Shown piece by piece: positions 25,278 through 32,811 of a stretch of DNA of 64,000 bases. Both the position numbers and the translations under genes were made by a program. Position 1 is the first letter of the stretch. Each line of letters opens with the position of its first letter. Under the pieces are notes generated by a model, which was not told where the DNA came from, did not search any database, and saw only the letters and a list, made by a program, of their open reading frames with translations. Where the stretch lies: assembly GCF_900016645.1 (NCBI RefSeq), contig NZ_CDGJ01000081.1; one strand, given 5' to 3'. The DNA comes from Acididesulfobacillus acetoxydans (lineage in GTDB: Bacteria > Bacillota > Desulfitobacteriia > Desulfitobacteriales > Desulfitobacteriaceae).

Positions 25278-25664
25278 ATGAAAGAAGTTACGGCGGCCAT
25301 CATCGTTCGGGATGGCAGGGTCCTCATCACTCAGAGGGCTCCCGGCGAAAACTTGGCCGGCAAATGGGAATTTCCGGGCGGAAAGATCGAAGCGGGAGAG
25401 ACGCCGGAAGAGTGTCTCAAGCGTGAAATCAAAGAGGAGCTTAATGTGGACATAGAGGTCCTGAGTTTTTTTGGCCAGAGCAGCTATGAGTATGACAGCG
25501 GGACGATCAGGCTCAAGGCTTTTTACTGCCGTTGGATTGCCGGTGACTTCTCCCTGCGTGTGCACAGCCGCCTGGAGTGGGTCACGGGCCGTGAACTGGA
25601 ACGGTATGATTTTGCTGCGGCAGATATTCCCTTCGCCCAAAAATTGTCTAGTCTGGAGAAGTAG
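25278..25664 (+). CDS. (Deoxy)nucleoside triphosphate pyrophosphohydrolase, MutT type
   Basis: A 128-residue Nudix hydrolase with the complete box GKIEAGETPEECLKREIKEEL (residues about 35-55), the start VTAAIIVRDGRVLITQR, and WEFPGGK. The length and the ending RLEWVTGRELERYDFAAADIP match MutT proteins that clear 8-oxo-dGTP or similar damaged nucleotides. A stand-alone gene. Confidence 0.9.
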   Translation: MKEVTAAIIVRDGRVLITQRAPGENLAGKWEFPGGKIEAGETPEECLKREIKEELNVDIEVLSFFGQSSYEYDSGTIRLKAFYCRWIAGDFSLRVHSRLEWVTGRELERYDFAAADIPFAQKLSSLEK

Positions 25665-25830
25665 CGGGCGCTCGGGGGCGAGATCAGTGAACTCGTTCAA
25701 ATAAAATGCGGCTGTTCAACGACCAAAATTGAGGGAAAAAAATACCCGAACGAAAGGGGGGTAGGGGAACCTTCAGTCATTTCTGAAGCATTTTGCTTAA
25801 AATGTTGGGGGGTATCCTCGCAAACCGGTT

Positions 25831-28341
25831 ATGAGGCTTATGTTTAGTGGCGGAGCGGCGGAGGTCGGCGCGAGTTGTCTGCTTTTACAAATTGCGGGGC
25901 GAAATCTCGTTTTTGATGTCGGAATCCGCATGGGTCAAAATAGGGATTTGTTGCCGGATCTGCGCATGATCCAGGAAAGTGGAAGTGTCGATGCTATTTT
26001 TATCAGCCATGCCCACATGGATCATATCGGGAGCCTGCCGGTGCTTAGCCATGAGTTCCCCCAAGCCCGCATTTTCATGACCCATGCCACCAAAGAGTTG
26101 ATGAGGGTCTTACTTTTTGACAGTCTGAAAATCATGGAGAGCCGGGAACAGGAGATTCCCGTTTTTGCGGAGGCACAGGTAAAAGATGCGCTGGACCGGG
26201 CAGTCTGTTTTTCACCGGGCTACACTTTTCGACCCTTGGGGGAAAATATCGCGGTCACATTTTACAATGCGGGGCACATCGCCGGCGCAGTGTCCGTTTA
26301 TGTGTCGAGTGAAGAAGGGGCTTTTTTTTACAGCGGGGACTTTTCGGTCAACCCGCAAAGGACCGTGGAAGGAGCCTCCATACCTAAGCTAAGGCCGGAT
26401 GTGGCGGTATTTGAATCAACTTACGGCGACAGGCTGCACGCCAACCGTACGATCGAAGAAGAGAGATTGGTCGCGAAGGTTAAGGAAGTGCTGGCCTCCG
26501 GGAAGAAAATCTTGATCCCGGCTTTCGCGCTGGGTAGGGCCCAGGAAGTACTCCTCATCCTTAAACGTGCGATCAACAAGGGGGAGCTTCCGGCCTGCAA
26601 GATCTATGTGGACGGCATGGTTAAAGACATTTGCCGGGTCTATGAACAAAATCCGAACTACCTCAATCATCGGCTGGCCCAACGCATCCTCAAGGGCAAT
26701 GAGATCTTCTATGACCGGAACGTGACCGCTGTGACAGGGAGGCAGGCTCAGCGCGAAGAGATTGTCTCTGCGGCCGAACCTTGCTGCATCGTCTCAAGTT
26801 CCGGAATGCTGAGCGGGGGGCCGAGCCAATGGTACGCGGCCCGGCTGGCGGCTGACGAAGGGAACTTCATCGCCCTCACGGGCTATCAGGACGAGGAATC
26901 ACCGGGGCAGCAACTCCTGGCCTTGGCGGACGCCAAAGCGGAGGAACGGGTGTTGAAATTAGGGGATGTGACCATTCCCCTGAAGTGCGGTATCGCCAAA
27001 TACGGCCTTTCCGCTCATGCCGACAGAACCGAGATTCAGTCCCTGGTGCAAGCTTTGGCGCCCAGGAACGCTTTTTTCGTGCACGGGAACTCGGAAGTAA
27101 CCGCCAAATTGGCTCAAGACGTGCAAAGAGAATTACGCGGTCGGGTGTTCGCGCCGAGAAACGGCGAGGAGTATGAACTCTCCCTTCGGGTACCCAGAAA
27201 GCAGAGTTTCAAGGAGGATCTGCCGACTCTTTCCCACACGGCTTGGTTGACGGAAGAGGATATGCTTGTTTTGTGGGCGTTTATCAGGGAGTCGGCCCAA
27301 AGCAAACGTGGATTTACGGTGGAAGAACTGGGCTATATTTGGAGTGGACGCCGGGATTTTGCTCCGGATGAAGTTCAACAGATTTCCTCGCACGTGAATC
27401 ATTCACGCTATTTTGAAGCTGAAGCGAGAAGGCCCTTTATCTTTCATGTCCGCAGGGCGGAGGAAGTGGAGGCGGAAGAGGCCCCTGCCGAGATGGAGGT
27501 CAACACTATGCTGGCGCTGGTGGACGAGTATTTTCCTCCGGCGATGGGTCTTTATAAAAAAGGCGCGCGCTTTGGGGAAAAAATCGCTTTGCTCAGTTTC
27601 GTGTTTCCGGCCCAAGCCCGCCAACTGGCAGAGAAGATCGCGGAATTTGAACAGGCCACCGGCTGGAAAGTGGAAACGAATGCCGAATGCAATCAAATGG
27701 AAGCACAGGCTTACATTCGCCAACTTTTTGGGCGGGAGGAAGACAAGATTGAGAAGATTTCTTACCTACCACTGAGCGATGCCTTTAAGGTGAAGCTTTT
27801 GTGCGATCCGGAGCGGTCTGGGGAAATTGTGCGGACTTTTGCCGCGCAATCCGGTATGCGTTTGATTTTGGAAAAAAGAGGCGGCACAGCGAGCGAGGGG
27901 AAAAAGACCGCAAGCCCGGCTGAGGCGGGGAGTCCTCCCATGGAACAAAACCTGGCCCTACGCTATATAGAGGATGCACTGGCCGGCATACCGGATCGAA
28001 TTTTCAAAAAGAGTCTTAAATCGCAAGGTCCCGAATCATATGTCGAGCTCTCTTTCGCCTCTCCTGCCGTCGGTGAGCGCTATAAAGACCGGATCGAACA
28101 ACTGGAAAATGAGATTCACCGGCCGATTAGAATCAGCCAGTCCGTGAATCAGCATGAGGTTTTGAACATGGGCAAACGTTTAATGGAAAAGTATGGCGTG
28201 GTTTTGAGAAAAAACCTGGCTTTCCTGCCGCGAGAAAGTCAGGTTGTGGCTTATGTGTCGGAACCGCCGGGCAGCGAGGCCTTGATCCGGGAGGAATTTC
28301 AGCGGCTGACAGGATTAACGCTGGACTTTGCAAGGCGTTGA
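25831..28341 (+). CDS. Beta-CASP metallo-beta-lactamase RNase-like protein with long C-terminal extension
   Basis: An 836-residue protein. Residues 1-450 are a full MBL/beta-CASP core as in CPSF-like RNases and RNase J relatives: HAHMDH (H60, H62, D64, H65), GHIAGAVS, SGDFS, ESTYGDR, the beta-CASP part PAFALGRAQE and VSSSGMLSGG, then GLSAHADRTE and FFVHGNSE. The core predicts endo- or exonuclease action on RNA with two Zn2+. The last 380 residues, with repeated segments (MLALVDEYFPPAMGLYKKGARFG, RYIEDALAGIPDRIF), match no domain I can name. It is a stand-alone gene. Confidence 0.85.
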   Translation: MRLMFSGGAAEVGASCLLLQIAGRNLVFDVGIRMGQNRDLLPDLRMIQESGSVDAIFISHAHMDHIGSLPVLSHEFPQARIFMTHATKELMRVLLFDSLKIMESREQEIPVFAEAQVKDALDRAVCFSPGYTFRPLGENIAVTFYNAGHIAGAVSVYVSSEEGAFFYSGDFSVNPQRTVEGASIPKLRPDVAVFESTYGDRLHANRTIEEERLVAKVKEVLASGKKILIPAFALGRAQEVLLILKRAINKGELPACKIYVDGMVKDICRVYEQNPNYLNHRLAQRILKGNEIFYDRNVTAVTGRQAQREEIVSAAEPCCIVSSSGMLSGGPSQWYAARLAADEGNFIALTGYQDEESPGQQLLALADAKAEERVLKLGDVTIPLKCGIAKYGLSAHADRTEIQSLVQALAPRNAFFVHGNSEVTAKLAQDVQRELRGRVFAPRNGEEYELSLRVPRKQSFKEDLPTLSHTAWLTEEDMLVLWAFIRESAQSKRGFTVEELGYIWSGRRDFAPDEVQQISSHVNHSRYFEAEARRPFIFHVRRAEEVEAEEAPAEMEVNTMLALVDEYFPPAMGLYKKGARFGEKIALLSFVFPAQARQLAEKIAEFEQATGWKVETNAECNQMEAQAYIRQLFGREEDKIEKISYLPLSDAFKVKLLCDPERSGEIVRTFAAQSGMRLILEKRGGTASEGKKTASPAEAGSPPMEQNLALRYIEDALAGIPDRIFKKSLKSQGPESYVELSFASPAVGERYKDRIEQLENEIHRPIRISQSVNQHEVLNMGKRLMEKYGVVLRKNLAFLPRESQVVAYVSEPPGSEALIREEFQRLTGLTLDFARR

Positions 28342-28426
28342 CTTGCTTACCGCTGTCGTGTCGGAACATATACTGGTGTTCGCTGAGTGTCCGCAGCCGG
28401 GGTGCGTGTTCCTTGTTCGGCTTAGG

Positions 28427-29287
28427 CTAACCTCCTTTAGAGGTCGGGGAAGGAGAGGAGGACAGAGTGGGTAAGGCGGCCAGGACGTTCCTGAGGGTGA
28501 TGGCCGCGAGCACAATGATACCCCCGACTAAGGCCCAAGGACCGGGTGCCTCGCCTAAAAAGAGAAACACCCAGACCGGGTTGAGAATGGGTTCCAGGAT
28601 TAGAATCAGGACCGCTTCCAGAGCGGTGGCATGCTTAATGGCTTTGGCATAGAGAATGTAGGACACGCCGAGCTGCACGGTTCCCAGGATGGACAGGTAG
28701 AACCAGCCGGTAGCGTTGGGCCAGGATTGAAACAGAAAGGGGAGGCCGACGACGGCGGTCAGAATGTTTCCCAGGAAAGCCGATTCCCAAGGGGAACCGT
28801 CTTTTTGCATGCGCATAAAGATGTGAAGGAAAGCAAAACTGATTCCGCTTAGGACCCCCAGGGTATTGCCGAAGATTCCTTTGGTACTAAGGTGGTCGAG
28901 AAAAAAGAGGACCATGCCGATGATCACGATGATGATAGTGAGCCAGTCAGAGGGCTTTGTCTTCTCATGCAGAAGCCATGTCCCCAAAAAGGCGATGTAA
29001 ATCGGCGCGGTGTATTGCAGTAAGATAGCATTGGCGGCTGTGGTGTATTTGGTGGCGGCAACAAATAAGATGACGGTGGCGGCATAGGATACAGATCCGC
29101 CGATTTGCGCCCAAGACCCGGTGATTTTCGGTTTTCCCAGCACCAGGAGCATGAGGACCGCCGCAATGGCGCTTCTTACCCCGGCTATGGCCAGAGGGTT
29201 GGCGTGGACTGATTTGATTAAGAGTCCGCCCGAACTCCAAAGGGTGGCTGTGATGACTAAGAAAAGGATGGCTTTGGGCCGCCCCAT
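28427..29287 (-). CDS. DMT-superfamily (EamA) transporter
   Basis: A 286-residue membrane protein with ten helices in two EamA repeats, beginning MGRPKAILFLVITATLWSSGGLLIKSV and with second-repeat motifs TAANAILLQYTAPIYIAFLGTWLL and TALEAVLILILEPILNPVW. It exports or imports small metabolites; the substrate is unknown. The frame is open to 29512, but the extra N-terminal part is Lys/Arg-rich with no ribosome site, so ATG 29287 fits family length. Confidence 0.85.
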   Translation of the reverse strand: MGRPKAILFLVITATLWSSGGLLIKSVHANPLAIAGVRSAIAAVLMLLVLGKPKITGSWAQIGGSVSYAATVILFVAATKYTTAANAILLQYTAPIYIAFLGTWLLHEKTKPSDWLTIIIVIIGMVLFFLDHLSTKGIFGNTLGVLSGISFAFLHIFMRMQKDGSPWESAFLGNILTAVVGLPFLFQSWPNATGWFYLSILGTVQLGVSYILYAKAIKHATALEAVLILILEPILNPVWVFLFLGEAPGPWALVGGIIVLAAITLRNVLAALPTLSSSPSPTSKGG

Positions 29288-29487
29288 TTTAGTCGGTAAG
29301 GCGGTCGGATTTGCTTTGTCTAAACTCAACTCCCGTAGATCCTTTCGCACATCAACTTGGCAATGTCGGCACTGAACCGAATACCAAGAATAGCATATCA
29401 GTCTTTGCATTCTAAGGAAAGCCTCTTTGCAGAGTTTCCTGAATTTTTTCTGCGGGTCTGCGGCTTTATGGGTTCTCGGTTCTTTTT

Positions 29488-29625
29488 CTTCCGTGCCGGG
29501 AATTATGGTCAAGCCGGTTATCGGTATGATGGCGGTGGTGCGCGATATGGATGCCGTCGACCAATTGAACGGCGAAATGACCGAATTGGGTTACGAACCC
29601 ATGGGGGAGTTTGGGATTTCTTCCC
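29488..29625 (+). pseudogene. GrpB/UPF0157 fragment
   Basis: About 45 residues, VPGIMVKPVIGMMAVVRD...LGYEPMGEFGIS, match positions about 42-86 of the intact GrpB protein encoded at 56651-57163 (VPGIMAKPIIDMMPVVRD...). Nothing before or after belongs to the family. It is a short relic of a second copy. Confidence 0.7.
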
Positions 29626-29759
29626 CCATATTGCCGCCACAATCCGGTTCCTGATGCGTGGACCCCTGTATCGCGCCTTCGCGGACACGGTAGGAACACG
29701 TTGCCGCCTGATCAGTGGGTCTCCGAAGATTGTCCCGGGAGATTGTCCCTATTCGCTCC

Positions 29760-30203
29760 TTATGCCTGTTCATTCAATATTTGTAGTACAGGCACCCCGC
29801 TCAGTGTATCTTTTACCGGACAGACGGTTTCGACATGTTGCAGCAATTTCTGGATATTGGCTTCCGGAGATGGGGAGTCAATCGTTATCTTATAACGGAT
29901 TTGCTGAAAACCAGGCCGCACAGCCGGGTTTTTGCCCGTAAAACCATCGGGATCTAAATCTCCTTCGACGTAAACCGTGACATCGTCGATTTCTACTTGA
30001 TATTTCGGGGCGAAGGAAGTGATGAGAATGTTTAGGCATCCACCTAAAGCCCCCAACACATATTCGACCGGATTGGGCCCCTGATCAGTGCCACCCAGTT
30101 CTTCCGGCTCGTCAATGACGAATTTCTTGCCCCGGATGTCCCCCGTGCATTGAAGTCCGTGCCGATCCCAACGGACTGTGGATTTGAAGATACCTATTGC
30201 CAT
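29760..30203 (-). CDS. OsmC/Ohr family protein
   Basis: A 147-residue protein with the OsmC-fold pattern: DEPEELGGTDQGPNPVEYVLGALGGCLN (first redox Cys), and VCPVKDTL near residue 130 (second Cys). Members reduce organic hydroperoxides with a two-Cys centre. ATG 30203 follows GGAGAGG by eight bases; a GTG at 30212 is possible. Single gene. Confidence 0.87.
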   Translation of the reverse strand: MAIGIFKSTVRWDRHGLQCTGDIRGKKFVIDEPEELGGTDQGPNPVEYVLGALGGCLNILITSFAPKYQVEIDDVTVYVEGDLDPDGFTGKNPAVRPGFQQIRYKITIDSPSPEANIQKLLQHVETVCPVKDTLSGVPVLQILNEQA

Positions 30204-30448
30204 ACTACTCACCTCTCCATGCCGTTTCCCTTGAGAGCTGCTTTAAGTTCCAGGCTTTAGTATGAGTCCGTTGCTTAAAATTCATGCAACATTCATAAAG
30301 GGAATTATAATAGGAAGGAATTCGGCGGAAGCCCACAGAATATTACCATAGGGATTCTTGGACGAAGGTCCCAGGACCCAAGCGTGAGTACCAAGCGTGG
30401 TCAATATCGAAGATGGACAGGCATTTGGATGGGGTAGGGGGACCGAGT

Positions 30449-32095
30449 ATGATTGATCCTGGGGGCAAGAAAATCCTGTTACTGGAAGATAGCAGGTTCC
30501 AAGCGAAAGTCGAAGAAAAATTGCTACGGAATGCGGGCTATGAAGTTATTACGGCACGGACGGGCGCAGAGGGACTCACCCAGATAGCGCTTGACGAAAC
30601 AATCGACCTGGCACTGATCGATGTCGAACTTGAGGGAGGCCTGGATGGTATCCAAGTGGCGGAAGAAATCCTGCGCGTGAAAGATCTGCCCATTGTTTTT
30701 CTTTCGGCATGTACGGGGCGGTCCATATTGGAAAGAGTGCATACGATCGCTTATTATGGTTATGTCGTCAAGGACTCAGGGGAATTTGTCCTGCTTTCTT
30801 CCATTAAAATGGCGCTGGCTTTATCCGAAGCACACAAAGAATTAAAAGAAAGTGCCGAGAAATTTAAGACCATGTTCTTCAATCACGGCGCGATGATGCT
30901 GCTCATCCAGCCGCACAGCGGGCGTATTTTGGAGGCCAATCGTGCGGCCTGCCAATTTTATGACTATCCCCCGGAAAAAATGCGGGAGATGACGATCTAT
31001 GCTCTAAGTGCCTTACCTCAGGTGGAATTGGCAAAATATCTGCAGCTGGCGGTTGACGGGAAATTTAGTTCTTTTGTTTTTTCGCACCGGAAAGCCACCG
31101 GGGAAGTCCGCAATGTGGAGGTCTTTTCTTATCCGATGCGGATTCAGAGTCAAGAGTTGCTTTACTCCATTATTTTCGATGTTACTGAACAGAAGAAAAT
31201 GGAGGCGGAATTGAGGGAGAGTGAAGCCAGGCTTCGCAACATTACCATGGCGGCTCAGGAAGCCATTATCATGCTTAATGAGCAAGACCATGTTATTTTC
31301 TGGAACCCATCGGCTGAACGATTGTTAGGCTATTCGGAAGCCGAGATGCTCGGCGCGCACATAGAGAGGATTATCCCGGAACGCCATCGTACAGCCCACA
31401 ACGAGGGATTTGCCCGCTTTCAAAGAACTGGGCGGGGAAATTTTGTGAATAGAATCACGGAACTTGAGGCTTGGCCGAAAGAAGGGCGGGAAATCATCAT
31501 TGAGATGTCTCTCAGCGCTTTGCCCCAAAGTCATGGTTGGCACGCGGTCTCCATTTTGCGCGACATCACGGAAAAGAGAAAAATGGAAGAAGAATTGCGC
31601 CGGATGTCGGTGACGGACCCTTTGACCCGGGCGTACAATCGGCGTTATTTTGTCGAAGTTATCAAGCGGGAAATTGAGCGCAAGAACAGAAGTGGCATTC
31701 CTTTCTCCCTAACTATGTTCGATATTGATCATTTTAAGAGAATCAATGATACCTATGGCCATGAGGCTGGAGACCGTGTGCTTTGTGGTACCGTGACCAT
31801 GGTGCAAGAGAGGATTCGCAAGGTAGATTCTTTAGCCCGGTGGGGTGGGGAAGAATTTATGGTTTTGCTGGCGGATACGACGGTTCAGTCAGCTCTAACG
31901 GTGGCGGAGGACTTAAGAGAAAGATTGTCCCACTTGCCGTTCGAAGGCGTAGGCTCGGTAACCGCCAGCTTTGGTGTCGCGGAATTTTGCCTTTCGGATA
32001 CAAGCGATTCTTTACTCCGACGGGTCGACGATTTATTATACCAAGCGAAAAAAGAGGGAAGAAACTGCGTTCGCCATCTCTCCTGTGAAGGCTGA
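30449..32095 (+). CDS. Diguanylate cyclase with receiver and two PAS domains
   Basis: A 548-residue signalling protein. Residues 5-125 are a CheY-like receiver (ILLLEDS, phospho-acceptor in ALIDVEL, end LSACT and YVVKDS). Two PAS domains follow (about 140-260 and 265-390, the second with FWNPSAERLLGYSEAEMLG). The C-terminus is a GGDEF domain with LARWGGEEF, active-site variant GGEEF, expected to make c-di-GMP. ATG 30449 has AGGGGGACC upstream; the frame also opens at 30413 without one. No partner kinase is adjacent. Confidence 0.9.
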   Translation: MIDPGGKKILLLEDSRFQAKVEEKLLRNAGYEVITARTGAEGLTQIALDETIDLALIDVELEGGLDGIQVAEEILRVKDLPIVFLSACTGRSILERVHTIAYYGYVVKDSGEFVLLSSIKMALALSEAHKELKESAEKFKTMFFNHGAMMLLIQPHSGRILEANRAACQFYDYPPEKMREMTIYALSALPQVELAKYLQLAVDGKFSSFVFSHRKATGEVRNVEVFSYPMRIQSQELLYSIIFDVTEQKKMEAELRESEARLRNITMAAQEAIIMLNEQDHVIFWNPSAERLLGYSEAEMLGAHIERIIPERHRTAHNEGFARFQRTGRGNFVNRITELEAWPKEGREIIIEMSLSALPQSHGWHAVSILRDITEKRKMEEELRRMSVTDPLTRAYNRRYFVEVIKREIERKNRSGIPFSLTMFDIDHFKRINDTYGHEAGDRVLCGTVTMVQERIRKVDSLARWGGEEFMVLLADTTVQSALTVAEDLRERLSHLPFEGVGSVTASFGVAEFCLSDTSDSLLRRVDDLLYQAKKEGRNCVRHLSCEG

Positions 32096-32229
32096 GCGGA
32101 AACATTTCTGGGGCGGCACGAAGGCAGATCGTTTTCCCTGCTTGTTCCGAGAGGAAACAGGGAGGCAAACTAACACTGAGCGACTACATGGACATAACCC
32201 CGTTGCGCAAGAACCCCGGCAACTCCGTG

Positions 32230-32273
32230 TTGACAAGTCGATTTCTATTGGTGTAGAATAACCCCGTATTCTA
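32230..32273 (+). promoter_or_regulatory. blaI promoter with overlapping operator
   Basis: TTGACA at 32230-32235, an 18-base spacer, then TAGAAT at 32254-32259. The -10 box lies in a perfect dyad TAGAATA-ACCCCG-TATTCTA (32254-32273), the place and size expected for a BlaI/MecI dimer site. Inferred: BlaI represses its own operon. Confidence 0.7.
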
Positions 32274-32294
32274 AATATGTAGAGGTGATGTGCC

Positions 32295-32678
32295 TTGAAT
32301 AAAACTTCGAGAATTTCGGATGCGGAATGGCAGGTCATGAACGTACTGTGGGAAAAAGCTCCCATCACAGCCATGGAAGTCGTCGAGATCTTGCGCTCAA
32401 GCACGGGTTGGAAGCCGACCACGGTCTACACGCTTATCAGCAGGCTGGTCAGCAAGAAAGCAATTGCCATTGACAAAAGTTCATCTCCTTTTGTGTGCAG
32501 GCCCATGTTGACCCGGGAAGAATACAGAAGAGAAGAGCGAAGGTCGTTTCTCGAAAAGGTCTATGACGGTTCTCTCAATCTCCTTCTGATGAACATCTTG
32601 GCAGAGGACGAACTTTCAGAGACTGAAATCGACGAACTCAAGCGTATTCTGGAAAAAGGCGGGAATAAGGAGGGATAG
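32295..32678 (+). CDS. blaI: BlaI/MecI-type repressor
   Basis: A 127-residue winged-helix repressor: ISDAEWQVMNVLWEKAPITAMEVVEIL, KPTTVYTLISRLVSKKAI, and the C-terminal dimer helix LLLMNILAEDELSETEIDELKRILEK. TTG 32295 is the start, after AGAGGTGATG. Family members bind the operon's promoter and are cleaved when the BlaR1 partner is activated. It is the first gene of a two-gene operon with the fused BlaR1-NAGPA protein. Confidence 0.92.
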   Translation: MNKTSRISDAEWQVMNVLWEKAPITAMEVVEILRSSTGWKPTTVYTLISRLVSKKAIAIDKSSSPFVCRPMLTREEYRREERRSFLEKVYDGSLNLLLMNILAEDELSETEIDELKRILEKGGNKEG

Positions 32679-32684
32679 AATACC

Positions 32685-32810
32685 GGAAGAGTAGAGTAAC
32701 GGAAGAGTAGAGTAACGGAAGAGTAGAGTAACGGAAGAGTAGAGTAACGGAAGAGTAGAGTGACGGAAGAGTAGAGAGTGAAGGAAGAGTAGAGAGTGAA
32801 GGAAGGGTAG
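32685..32810 (+). repeat. 16-base tandem repeats between blaI and blaR1
   Basis: Five near-identical units of CGGAAGAGTAGAGTAA, then longer variants (GGAAGAGTAGAGAGTGAA twice) up to the blaR1 start. Each unit contains a GGAAG Shine-Dalgarno-like core. The array sits exactly between the repressor stop and sensor start and could set translation of the sensor; copy number may vary. Confidence 0.85.
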
Positions 32811-32811
32811 C

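Noticed and set aside
29357..29941. Plus-strand frame of 194 residues over the GrpB fragment
   Set aside because: The GrpB-like codons lie in a different frame; this one runs antisense into the OsmC gene.
32685..32810. CRISPR array
   Set aside because: The units are head-to-tail 16-base repeats without spacers.
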